From the NCBI GenBank assembly GCA_050847315.1, contig CP193791.1: a DNA stretch of 64,000 nucleotides, one strand, 5' to 3'. A program made the position numbers and the translations under genes. The DNA comes from Cedecea sp000277545 (lineage in GTDB: Bacteria > Pseudomonadota > Gammaproteobacteria > Enterobacterales > Enterobacteriaceae). Under the pieces are notes generated by a model, which had not been told where the DNA came from, searched no databases, and saw only the letters and a program-made list of their open reading frames with translations. Shown here one piece after another: positions 28,288 through 36,695 of the stretch (position 1 is its first letter; every line of letters begins with the position of its first letter).

Positions 28288-28509
28288 ATGCAATATGCAC
28301 GAACGATGACAAAGAAAGACTGGCTTTATATTCTCCGACAGTTACGCCACAAAGAGTCACTGCAGAAAATCATAGATAAAAAAAACTACGAGCTCAGTGA
28401 TGCTGAACTGGCCGTTTTCTGGGGAGCCGCAGATCATCGTCTGGCTGAGCTTATTACCGGAACTTTATACGACCATGTTCCAGTGGAGATATGGCGGCAT
28501 GTCCGTTGA
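28288..28509 (+). CDS. Hha/YmoA-family nucleoid modulator (module 2)
   Basis: 73 residues from ATG 28288 (or 67 from ATG 28306, MTKKDWLYILRQ, which aligns better with Hha). The Hha signature is clear: KKDWLYILRQLRHKESLQKI, YELSDAELAVFWGAADHRLA and ELITGTLYDHVPVEIWRHV. Hha-type proteins bind H-NS and strengthen silencing of AT-rich acquired genes, often including virulence and fimbrial loci. Its stop codon abuts the stop of the convergent EAL gene. Together with the pseudogene at 17447-17658 it shows that hha was part of the ancestral module. Confidence 0.88.
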   Translation: MQYARTMTKKDWLYILRQLRHKESLQKIIDKKNYELSDAELAVFWGAADHRLAELITGTLYDHVPVEIWRHVR

Positions 28510-30066
28510 TTACATCTTCGGGGTTATATTCATATTGTATTCATTTCTGAGATACCACGTCCTAAAATTAGCTGCATCCAGAGGCGGTGAAAACAGGTAT
28601 CCCTGCAGTAGCATTACCTGATTATTACTCATAAACAGGGCCTGCTTCCTGGTGCTGATACCCTCTGCAATCATGGTAAGTTTCAGTCTTTTACTGAGGG
28701 TGATAATGGCATCAAGCACTGGGGTGTCTCCGTTGGCAGAATCGATCGTTTCTGTGAAACATCTGTCAATTTTGAGAAAGTCTGCAGGCAGGATTTGCAG
28801 GATAGACAAGGAACAATAGCCGGTTCCAAAATCATCTATAGCAACCTTTATACCTGCCTCACGCAACTGGGACAGATGGGTAACAGTTTTCTCTGTATTT
28901 TCAATGAGTGTGCGTTCGGTAATCTCCGCCACAAGGGATAACGAAGAAGGAATACTGTCACGAAACGCCCTCATATCCCCTATAAACTCTCCTCCGGCGA
29001 GGTGCTCCGATGCAATATTTATGCTCAGATGAAACTCTCCCGTGGGGATCCACTCTTTAACATCATTAGCAATAAGCCTCATCAGGTGACGCGTTAAGGG
29101 CCCCATCATTTTTTCTGATTCTGCCGCAGGAATGAACACGTCCGGAGGGATCAATCTGCCGTTATTTCTTCTCCAGCGCATCAGGGCTTCTGCACCATGG
29201 CAGTGTCCTGAAATATCACAGACCGGCTGATAGCAGACAAAAAACTCTCCTTCTGTTATTGCCCTGCTTATCACGGATGCAGGGGAAATACGAGCAGCAT
29301 GCCATCGTTTCCAGAAAGTACCTGACAGGAATGAAAATAAAAGAAATGCAGGAAGAATTATCGGGATGCCTTCAGTACTGAAGTACAGCCAGCTACGGAG
29401 GGTCGAATAAGCCGACACCCTGATATCACCTGCCTGTATTTGTAGCGAGGTAAGAACTTCGTGGTCACCCCGGGGCCCCCCCAGGGTGACAGACCGCCCG
29501 TGCCCTGCCTGTAGTGCGTAGTTCAGGTGGGTATTACCGGCCATCACCTTAATCAGCTCCCGCATGTAACGGGTGTCCAGTACCGTATAGGCGTAAATAT
29601 TTTCCTTCAGCATCCGGGTATAGACAATCACAGAGTCGCCGTGGCCGGGGTTCATCGAGATTGATGAGGCCACTGCCGGCATATTCCCGTCAGACACACT
29701 CACATCCGGAAAAATGCTTTTAACAGGCCAGGATTTATTTCCGCTGAAGGAGGAACAGATTATTGTCTTGCCTGAAATGATCCCCGCGCTCCTGGTGTAA
29801 GGTGTTAGCGTTGCCAGAGATGTCAGCAACGGCAGGATTGTTTCGCAGTCATGAGCACCTGCTTCACTAATCCGACTAAGCGTGGCGGATGCTGGTTGAT
29901 AGTATTCATCAGTAAGCCTGAGTATACCGCTCACACCAGCAGTCATTGCGCGGTACTGCATCCACAAACCCGAGCATATAAGAATAATACAGAGCATCAC
30001 CGTTGCTCCGGCAAGGGTCATCCATAACTGAAATGGCCTGGGTGATATTGTTTTCATATGGCTCAT
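28510..30066 (-). CDS. CSS-motif EAL-domain c-di-GMP phosphodiesterase (module 2)
   Basis: 518 residues, identical to the module 1 protein except for the last 25 or so residues (here ending NITPKM). It carries the same two membrane helices, periplasmic CSS loop and complete EAL catalytic set (EALMRW, IDDFGTGYCS, LKIDR, QGYLFS). It should degrade c-di-GMP. Transcribed away from the regulator pair at 30527-31638 and convergent with the hha-like gene. Near-identity to module 1 means recent duplication or ongoing gene conversion. Confidence 0.92.
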   Translation of the reverse strand: MSHMKTISPRPFQLWMTLAGATVMLCIILICSGLWMQYRAMTAGVSGILRLTDEYYQPASATLSRISEAGAHDCETILPLLTSLATLTPYTRSAGIISGKTIICSSFSGNKSWPVKSIFPDVSVSDGNMPAVASSISMNPGHGDSVIVYTRMLKENIYAYTVLDTRYMRELIKVMAGNTHLNYALQAGHGRSVTLGGPRGDHEVLTSLQIQAGDIRVSAYSTLRSWLYFSTEGIPIILPAFLLFSFLSGTFWKRWHAARISPASVISRAITEGEFFVCYQPVCDISGHCHGAEALMRWRRNNGRLIPPDVFIPAAESEKMMGPLTRHLMRLIANDVKEWIPTGEFHLSINIASEHLAGGEFIGDMRAFRDSIPSSLSLVAEITERTLIENTEKTVTHLSQLREAGIKVAIDDFGTGYCSLSILQILPADFLKIDRCFTETIDSANGDTPVLDAIITLSKRLKLTMIAEGISTRKQALFMSNNQVMLLQGYLFSPPLDAANFRTWYLRNEYNMNITPKM

Positions 30067-30170
30067 TGGCGTTCACAAAGAATAAAACACCATCATAAAT
30101 ACAAAGTTGCTCAAATATCCATTTTTTTAAAGTTAACAGGCTGATGCTCACGCAGGTGATAAATACAAAA
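28587..30170 (-). repeat. Inverted repeat arm 2 (EAL gene)
   Basis: Counterpart of 15785-17369 in opposite orientation. One visible length difference lies upstream of the EAL start (ACCTTGCG versus ACCTGCG). Confidence 0.93.
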
Positions 30171-30293
30171 TTGTGCAATTCATTCAGGTTTCAGTGATAT
30201 GAGTTTACCTGGAACATCTCCCTCTCGGTTATTGTTGTTTATTCCCACCCGCGCACTTAATATTTTCAAACTGATGCTTGATTAATACAGGCG

Positions 30294-30364
30294 ACATCGA
30301 TCGATTACCACCTTTTGATAGTCACAGGCTATCATGTGGTTATAATTGATCGTTTTTGACTATC
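30294..30364. promoter_or_regulatory. Composite palindromic operator candidate, module 2
   Basis: ATCGATCGATTA (around 30296-30307) and TAATTGATCGTTTTT (around 30342-30356) flank TGATAG (30316-30321), seven bases, CTATCA (30329-30334). Intermediate ACCAC/GTGGT arms extend the inner palindrome. Reversed, it aligns with the module 1 site including ATAGTCAAAAACGATCAATT. It lies between the divergent EAL and regulator genes. Confidence 0.65.
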
Positions 30365-30526
30365 CTTTGATTGTGTGTATAATGATCAAAATACACTGTT
30401 GTCGCGAGAATTCTATGTGTAAACAACACCATAGCGTCTGACTGAGATTGTTTATTTTCATCTGTAGCCGTTCTTTTTTTGCTCGTAAGTAATAGCCTGG
30501 TTTTTAATCCTGGGAAGGAAAATCAC

Positions 30527-31030
30527 ATGGATAAGTGCGCGTGCTGGCCCGAAAATGAGCCTCTTTCTGGAAAGGGGTTCATGGCTATTGCTGAGATAGC
30601 GGGCAGAGAAAATCTTTACTTTGTTAATCTTGATGAATTTCCATTTTATATATTTTTAATATGTCCTCAGGTTTTTAATTTAAAAAGGGGCATTGTTATC
30701 CCCTGCCAGGCGCTATATCCATTGCCGCTCTTATTATTGACCGAGTTTACCTCTGTATATGCCATATTCCCCTCAGACTGCAGGCCTGAGCGGGTTGCCG
30801 GTGAGATTAGGCAGGCACCTGACAACGGAGAAAAAAATATCCAATACTCCGAAACCCGTTTTCTCACGCCTTTTGAATTCAGGCTTCTGCACTTATTCAT
30901 GCGGGCAGTCAGTATGAAAGATATCCCCTGCACCATTCTATGCACGGCCTGCGTATACCAGGAGCTATCAGAGAAAATGCAGCTCACGCACAAGGGAATG
31001 TCCGTTTACATGAAGCGGTGCGGGATATGA
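30527..31030 (+). CDS. EcpR/MatA-like LuxR-type regulator (module 2, first regulator)
   Basis: 167 residues from ATG 30527 (AAGGAAAATCAC upstream; product MDKCACWPENEPLSGKGFMA aligns with the module 1 paralogue). The central part has drifted, with extra Cys and Pro residues. The C-terminal HTH (LTPFEFRLLHLFMRAVSMKD, then CTACVYQELSEKM) has lost several residues present in the paralogue (ILGTSISTAYVYRKK), so DNA binding may be weakened. It overlaps the next gene by ATGA (31027-31030). It may be a decaying copy. Confidence 0.7.
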   Translation: MDKCACWPENEPLSGKGFMAIAEIAGRENLYFVNLDEFPFYIFLICPQVFNLKRGIVIPCQALYPLPLLLLTEFTSVYAIFPSDCRPERVAGEIRQAPDNGEKNIQYSETRFLTPFEFRLLHLFMRAVSMKDIPCTILCTACVYQELSEKMQLTHKGMSVYMKRCGI

Positions 31031-31638
31031 AAAACGACGTGATGCTGATTGTATTGACTGAAAACCACTGGTTATACACGGGGCTTGCTGCACTGCTGCC
31101 TGAAATGGACTCCCTCCGTGTCGGATTCAGTTCGCCATACCTGCCTCCGGAGGTCAGGGCTGCCGGGCGGGTCATCATCGCGGTGGACAGCCGGATTGTG
31201 CTCCGGGGGGAGTGGTCGGCCCTGAATACCCTTCATGCGCTTCGACCAGATGCCATCCTGGTCTGGCTGGCCTGCGAACAGAGCGGCAGGTTATGTCCGT
31301 TTGCAAATCAGAGATACCTCTGCGTTAGTCAGCGACAGGATATTACCTCGTTACGCCTGGCTTTACGTCAGTCAGGGCAATACTCACAGGGAAAATTTGC
31401 CCGTATCAAAAATATTAACCTGACACTCACCGAACGTCACATGCTGCCGTTTTTTTTGTCAGGGATGAGCATTCATCTGGTTTCCCGTATAACCGGAAAA
31501 CCCTTAAAGACACTCTACGCACATCGAAAAAAAATTCTTGAGAAGACCGGAATGCGGCAACTGGCATTTCTACAGTTTGTGAATGAACGAAACCAGGGAT
31601 TACCAGGCATTTTTGGCTTAGAGGGCGTTAATAAATAG
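31027..31638 (+). CDS. LuxR-type HTH regulator (module 2, second regulator)
   Basis: 203 residues, ATG in the ATGA overlap with the previous gene. Strongly similar to the module 1 protein at 14322-14918 across its length (VLTENHWLYTGLAALLPEM; FANQRYLCVSQRQDITSLRL; ITGKPLKTLYAHRKKILEKT). The C-terminal domain is a LuxR-type HTH. It is translationally coupled to the first regulator and followed after about 200 bp by the intimin-like gene, which it may control. Confidence 0.8.
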   Translation: MKNDVMLIVLTENHWLYTGLAALLPEMDSLRVGFSSPYLPPEVRAAGRVIIAVDSRIVLRGEWSALNTLHALRPDAILVWLACEQSGRLCPFANQRYLCVSQRQDITSLRLALRQSGQYSQGKFARIKNINLTLTERHMLPFFLSGMSIHLVSRITGKPLKTLYAHRKKILEKTGMRQLAFLQFVNERNQGLPGIFGLEGVNK

Positions 31639-31835
31639 AAAACAAATTTGAAGCGGCATGAGGATGCAAGAAGGAAGGGGGGAGCCCCTCCCGATGCAAG
31701 CCTCCGTATCGCGCCGTGGAGTGGCCTTCAGAGAAACGGCAGCTGACGCATCACGGCATTGCAACTTACAACCCCCGTTCTCTGGAACTCACTTATTTGT
31801 ACACAGCCGACGTCCGGACAGAACCGGCGTAATTT
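31639..31835 (+). other. Leader region upstream of the intimin-like gene
   Basis: About 197 bp between the second regulator and the adhesin. A 106-codon frame at 31658-31978 overlaps the adhesin start in another frame and is probably a shadow. No promoter box could be assigned safely. Confidence 0.35.
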
Positions 31836-34800
31836 ATGGAGTCATTTGTGAAGACATCATCCTTAGTTCCCGTGTCGCTGAGAATGCGATTATTTGCCTG
31901 GCTAAACATCGCCGTACAGGCAGCCTTTCCCCTGGCGGTCGCTTTTACGCCCGCGGTCGCCGGCACGGCCGGCAGTGACGGACGTTTTCTGCATGAGCAG
32001 GCAGTTTCAGCAATGCAGACCCGGGTGTACACCCTTGGTGAAGGGGAGAGCGTTTCGTCCGTTGCCAGAAAATACAATATGTCCGTAGATTCACTGCGTA
32101 AACTGAACCAGTTCCGCACTTTCGCTCACGGATTTGACCACCTGCAGGCGGGGGATGAGCTGGACGTTCCTGTGGCTCCGCTCCCGGAAGTTCGCTGGGA
32201 TGATACGCCGTCAGGGGCGGTTTCAGACAAAAAGGAAAAGGAAGATGATGCGCAGACGAAAGTCGCCGGCTATGCCTCACAGGCCGGTAATTTCATCTCA
32301 GCCAGCACCAGAAGCGACGCGGCAGCGTCCATGGCGCGCGGGATGGCGAGCGGTGCTGCCAGTGGTGAAATTCAGCAGTGGCTGAGTCGTTTCGGTACGG
32401 CCCGAGTGCAGCTGGATGCGGATAAAAATTTCTCTCTGAAAAACTCACAACTTGACCTGCTTGTCCCGTTGTACGAACAAAAGGACAGGCTTGTTTTTTC
32501 TCAGGGCAGCATTCACCGCACCGATGACCGGACTCAGGCTAATCTTGGTGCCGGCGTCCGGCGCTTCTATGATGCATGGATGTTCGGTGCCAACAGCTTT
32601 CTCGATTACGACCTGTCCCGGGACCACGCCCGTGCCGGCGCCGGCCTTGAATACTGGCGAGACTTCCTGAAGCTGGGCTTTAACGGATATATCCCCCTGA
32701 CCGGGTGGAAGGATTCCCCTGACCTGACCGATTACCAGGAGCGTCCGGCCAGAGGCTGGGATGTCAGGGCACAGTACTGGCTTCCGGCGCTGCCGCAGCT
32801 CGGCGGCAAGCTGACCTATGAGCAGTACTATGGCAAAGAAGTCGCCCTGTTCGGCATTGACAGTCGACAGCGTGACCCGCACGCCATTACGGCGGGGATT
32901 AACTATACGCCGGTGCCGCTGCTGACGTTCAGTGCAGAGCAGCGTCAGGGGGCCGGGTCAAACGCCGAAACACGCTTTGGCGTGGACATGAATTACCAGC
33001 TGGGTATGCCCTGGCAGCACCAGATTAATCCGGACGCGGTGGCTGCCATGCGCAGCCTGGCCGGTAGCAGATATGACCTGGTGGAGCGCAATAACAACAT
33101 CGTGCTGGAGTACCGCAAGAAAGAGGTTATTCGCCTGAAGACGGCCGATCTGGTGACGGGGCATACCGGGGAGCAGAAGTCTCTGGGGGTATCCGTCAAC
33201 AGCAAGTACGGTCTGGAGCGCATTGACTGGTCGGCTTCATTACTCATCGCCGCGGGAGGAAAAATCGTGCAGAGCGGAGAGGACTGGGCCGTGGTGATGC
33301 CGGTTTACCGGGCTGACGTCAACAGCTATACCGTGCAGGGTGTGGCGGTGGACAGAAAAGGAAACCGCTCAAATCAGGCTGAAACTCAGGTGACGGTGCA
33401 GGCGCCTCAGGTCAGCGCGGTGCAGAGTACGTTCACGCCCGCCACCTCTTCGCTGGCTGCGGACGGCAGGAGTGTGCAGGCTCTGACCCTGAGTCTGCGG
33501 GACGGGAATAACCAGGCGGTGGACATGGATGTGAAGGACATCAGCCTGAAAAACAGCACGCTGAAAAGCGCCACGGTATCGGCACTGACCCGAAAATCCG
33601 CGGGCGTGTACACCGTGACGGTGACGGCGGGCACGGATGTTGAGACGGTGACGTTAACACCGTCGGTAAGTGGCGTCACGCTCTCCCCGGCCGGAGTGAC
33701 CATCAGCAGCACCACGCCGGATGCGGGACAGTCGGTGTTCACGGCGAGCCCGGAGACCATTGCGGCTGACAACGCGGCCACCTCTACGCTGACACTGGTT
33801 GCGAAGGACGCGCAGGGTAACGCCCTGACGGGGCTGAAGGACAGTCTGACATTCACGGTAAAAGACAGCGGTGGTCAGACACCGGCCAGCGGTATCATCA
33901 CGGAAAGCGCCATCACGGAGAGCAGCACAGCGGGTACCTACACGGCTACCCTGAAGGGGACCACGGCGGGTCAATATACCGTGGTGCCGGAGTACAACGG
34001 TACCGCGATAGGCAGTCTGAGTGCAACGGTGACGCTGACGGCCACCACGCCGGACCAGAGCCAGTCCCTCATCGCGCGGGACAAGGACACCTACGTCTCA
34101 GGCGACGACATCACCATCAAGGTGACGCTGAAGGACAGGAACGGCACGGCCCTGACGGGCGATGCGGGCCTGCTGACCACCTCCACGGTGACGGTGCCGA
34201 ACGCAACGCTTAAAACGGACAGCAGCTGGAAGGACAACAGCGACGGAACCTACACGGCGACGTACACGGCAGGGACGATGAGCACAGACAATCAGGCATC
34301 GCTGAAGCTTGCCGGGTGGGACACGCCGCCGAAGTCTGAGAAGTATGCCATTACGCTGAGAGATGAGGCCCCCGCATCCATCAATACGCATGTCAATGCT
34401 TACACCTTTACACAGACCAGTGAAGAGGGGACATTCCCGACCACCGGCTTTACCGGGGCGACGTTCACCATCGTGCCGAAGGACAGCAAGAGCGCGACTG
34501 ACTACACATGGAAATCCGACGCCAGCTGGGTATCAGTGGCCAGTGGAGTGGTGAAGTTCACCGGCACGGGGACGGGCAGTAAAGTGACCATCACCGGCAC
34601 CCCGACCAGTGGTCAGGGGAAAATCATTAAGTACAGCTTCACGCTTAAGAGCTGGTTCATAAATAGCGGAGCTACAACTAATACCTGGGCTGAGGCAAAC
34701 ACGTACTGCTCATCGCAGTCAGGGTATAGTATGCCAACGGTTCTACAGATGACCGCCAGCAAACTAGGAACCGTTTCAAAACGCAGTGCGATAGGCCATC

Positions 34801-34994
34801 TGTGGAATGAGTGGGGTGACATGTCTTCGTATAGTAAAGGGTTCAGCTCAGCATTCTCCTGGACATCAGATGAGTATGACAGCACAGCGCACTACGTGGT
34901 TACGCTCGGCAATGGGAACGTGAACTACCGGGATAACGATAAACAATCCGCGGTAGTCAGGGATGTAGCCGTCGTGTGTCGTCAGGGTCTTTAG
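31836..34994 (+). CDS. Intimin/invasin-like inverse autotransporter adhesin (module 2 adhesin)
   Basis: 1052 residues. A signal sequence (LFAWLNIAVQAAFPLAVAFT, about residues 18-42) is followed by a LysM-like peptidoglycan-binding region (YTLGEGESVSSVARKYNMSV, about 65-115). Then comes the 12-stranded inverse-autotransporter barrel (ARVQLDADKNFSLKNSQLDL to YRKKEVI, about 185-430) and a series of Ig-like Big_1/invasin domains (for example SLAADGRSVQALTLSLRDGN and TIAADNAATSTLTLVAKDAQ). The C-terminal 100 residues (WAEANTYCSSQSGYSMPTVL ... AVVCRQGL) have two cysteines, like the lectin-type tip of intimin and invasin. It should display a rigid adhesin at the surface. The start at 31836 is the only ATG giving the full signal sequence. 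Confidence 0.9.
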   Translation: MESFVKTSSLVPVSLRMRLFAWLNIAVQAAFPLAVAFTPAVAGTAGSDGRFLHEQAVSAMQTRVYTLGEGESVSSVARKYNMSVDSLRKLNQFRTFAHGFDHLQAGDELDVPVAPLPEVRWDDTPSGAVSDKKEKEDDAQTKVAGYASQAGNFISASTRSDAAASMARGMASGAASGEIQQWLSRFGTARVQLDADKNFSLKNSQLDLLVPLYEQKDRLVFSQGSIHRTDDRTQANLGAGVRRFYDAWMFGANSFLDYDLSRDHARAGAGLEYWRDFLKLGFNGYIPLTGWKDSPDLTDYQERPARGWDVRAQYWLPALPQLGGKLTYEQYYGKEVALFGIDSRQRDPHAITAGINYTPVPLLTFSAEQRQGAGSNAETRFGVDMNYQLGMPWQHQINPDAVAAMRSLAGSRYDLVERNNNIVLEYRKKEVIRLKTADLVTGHTGEQKSLGVSVNSKYGLERIDWSASLLIAAGGKIVQSGEDWAVVMPVYRADVNSYTVQGVAVDRKGNRSNQAETQVTVQAPQVSAVQSTFTPATSSLAADGRSVQALTLSLRDGNNQAVDMDVKDISLKNSTLKSATVSALTRKSAGVYTVTVTAGTDVETVTLTPSVSGVTLSPAGVTISSTTPDAGQSVFTASPETIAADNAATSTLTLVAKDAQGNALTGLKDSLTFTVKDSGGQTPASGIITESAITESSTAGTYTATLKGTTAGQYTVVPEYNGTAIGSLSATVTLTATTPDQSQSLIARDKDTYVSGDDITIKVTLKDRNGTALTGDAGLLTTSTVTVPNATLKTDSSWKDNSDGTYTATYTAGTMSTDNQASLKLAGWDTPPKSEKYAITLRDEAPASINTHVNAYTFTQTSEEGTFPTTGFTGATFTIVPKDSKSATDYTWKSDASWVSVASGVVKFTGTGTGSKVTITGTPTSGQGKIIKYSFTLKSWFINSGATTNTWAEANTYCSSQSGYSMPTVLQMTASKLGTVSKRSAIGHLWNEWGDMSSYSKGFSSAFSWTSDEYDSTAHYVVTLGNGNVNYRDNDKQSAVVRDVAVVCRQGL

Positions 34995-35047
34995 CATTTA
35001 GTCTTTAGTTTTTAACCTTTGGTTTTTATTTTTAATGATGATTTTTT

Positions 35048-35077
35048 ATTCACCCCCGCGCTCCCGCGGGGGTGAAT
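35048..35077. repeat. Perfect 13-bp inverted repeat after the intimin-like gene
   Basis: ATTCACCCCCGCG (35048-35060) pairs with CGCGGGGGTGAAT (35065-35077) around CTCC. No T-run follows on the + strand, so it is a terminator only in the loose sense, or another structural element. Confidence 0.65.
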
Positions 35078-35252
35078 GAGGAGAATGAATGATGGAGATA
35101 AAGGAGAAGCTGGCGCTGAGCGCCCGTCCGGGCTGCCTGACGCTGCGGGCTCAGGTTGCGGATTTGCTCATAAAGCCGGCGGCACTGCTGAAGGTGTTTA
35201 TTTCTGGCGCGGGGGGCGATGGCCTGCATCCCGGCCTGCGTGAACCACAACA

Positions 35253-35622
35253 CCCACAATTGCTGAAAACCGATAATGGCTCTTAATTTGCAGGGAAAAT
35301 GCTGGACAAATGGGTGTACGAAAGAGGGATCCGCATCGACTTCTCACGACCGGGAACGCCCACGGACAATGCGACCGTGGAGTCGTTCAACGGCAGGCTG
35401 CGGCAGGAGTGCCTGAACGAAAACTGGTTCATGTCGCTGGAGGATGCCCGGTGCAAAATCGAAGCCTGGCGCATATACTATAACCAGAGACGTCCTCATT
35501 CTGCGCTGGGCTGGATGACCCCGTCCGAATTTGCTGAAAAGTCTGCCGGTTGCCAGAACATGCAACCAACATGAAGCCGGTTATTCCTGATTATGACTGG
35601 AGCATATTCGGGGTCAGGGTCA
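35253..35622 (+). mobile_element. 3' fragment of the copy 1 type IS (IS407-like group)
   Basis: Nearly identical to 7560-7922 of copy 1, starting at CACAATTGCTGAAAACCG and ending with the full terminal repeat GGGGTCAGGGTCA at 35622. It keeps the end of OrfB (35299-35574), including the last catalytic Glu (VESFNGRLRQE), but not the rest. A GAA to TAA change truncates the upstream frame at 35284-35286. It supplies the complete right end missing in copy 1. Confidence 0.88.
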
Positions 35623-35773
35623 CTGCACAAAGGTCAGGTTGAATCATTTTACTTTGGCCATCCCCTGGTCGAAATGCGTCTGGTGAGCCGAGTCTTTGAA
35701 ATTTAATGTCCTTCAGCAACACCAGAGGCTTCACTATCACAATCTTTTCAACAATGCCTTTGTTTTAATAATT

Positions 35774-36457
35774 CTAAACAAGATCAAGATATTGCCCTCT
35801 TATATAACTTGTAGCCTTTTTTATTTTGTAACGAACCCTTGCGCGTAACCAATCTGAACACTCCCAACTCTGATCGGTAAAAAAATCCTTAAACTTAATT
35901 TTAGCAATTTCTCTCTGAGTTAATCCATTATTATACAAGTCATAGAATGACAGATATTCTTGTGTATTTTTCATTGATTTTGTTGTTAAAGCGCAATTTT
36001 CTCCATATAAAAAACTAACAAGTCGCAAGTTATTAACTAAGCTTGATTTGTTTAATGAAAAGAACAAAAAATTTTCATTACTGGATAATGCATCCTCTGT
36101 TATTATTTGTACATAACCATTTTCATTATAATATTTTGTAATGACACCAATACCCTTTATTTCCAATGATTTATTAATTAATCTCAAGTCTATTTTTGAA
36201 GTGCCATAGATGTCATGCTCAGCACACTCTGCAACCTTTGCATAAAGTGTTCTTCTGCTAACTTTAGGACACCAAAAAACGTCTAATGGTGATGATGTAT
36301 ATGGATCAACAAAATTCACCAACCCCCATGATGCTGCAGCGTTATTTACTATTGCTTTTGAGTTTTTTTCTTGAGCCACTTTTAACTGCATTTCATTCCA
36401 GCACTCTCTATAGCTATCATTTCTTCTAAGAAATTCCCATGCAAAATCAGTATACAT
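35774..36457 (-). CDS. DUF6499/DUF2285-like protein
   Basis: 227 residues with GGAGTAATAA before ATG. The first residues (FAWEFLRRNDSYRECWNEM) match the N-terminal 'transcriptional regulator-like' domain that heads many DUF2285 proteins on integrative elements. The C-terminal half (LTQREIAKIKFKDFFT ... SDWLRARVRYKIKKATSYIR) fits DUF2285, thought to be a DNA-binding HTH-like region. No enzyme motif is present. Function unknown; its usual company suggests a role on mobile elements. The family call is from memory. Confidence 0.6.
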   Translation of the reverse strand: MYTDFAWEFLRRNDSYRECWNEMQLKVAQEKNSKAIVNNAAASWGLVNFVDPYTSSPLDVFWCPKVSRRTLYAKVAECAEHDIYGTSKIDLRLINKSLEIKGIGVITKYYNENGYVQIITEDALSSNENFLFFSLNKSSLVNNLRLVSFLYGENCALTTKSMKNTQEYLSFYDLYNNGLTQREIAKIKFKDFFTDQSWECSDWLRARVRYKIKKATSYIRGQYLDLV

Positions 36458-36695
36458 TTATTACTCCTTTTTTTATTCATCCCTTTAAGAATTTCTGATA
36501 AATATTTTTTTTAAATTTTCTCCCTTACATTTTAAATGGCTTTATTTATTATTCTAAATAATGGATTCATTTACTATTACTAATTTAGTTCTGATCTTGA
36601 GTTATGCAATAGATTTGACATTTTCAAGAGTGGTTTTAGGATTTTAAGATAGGACTTTTACACTATTAGATAAATTAATGTGAGAGGTATAAAGT

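Noticed and set aside
35089..35286. 65-residue + strand frame and its antisense partner after the intimin-like gene
   Set aside because: Runs across the junction into the IS fragment and has no family match that I can name.
36540..36695. Fourth copy of the composite palindrome upstream of the LuxR gene at 36696
   Set aside because: Only a partial GATAGGACTTTTACACTATTAG stretch is present; the GATCG arms are missing.
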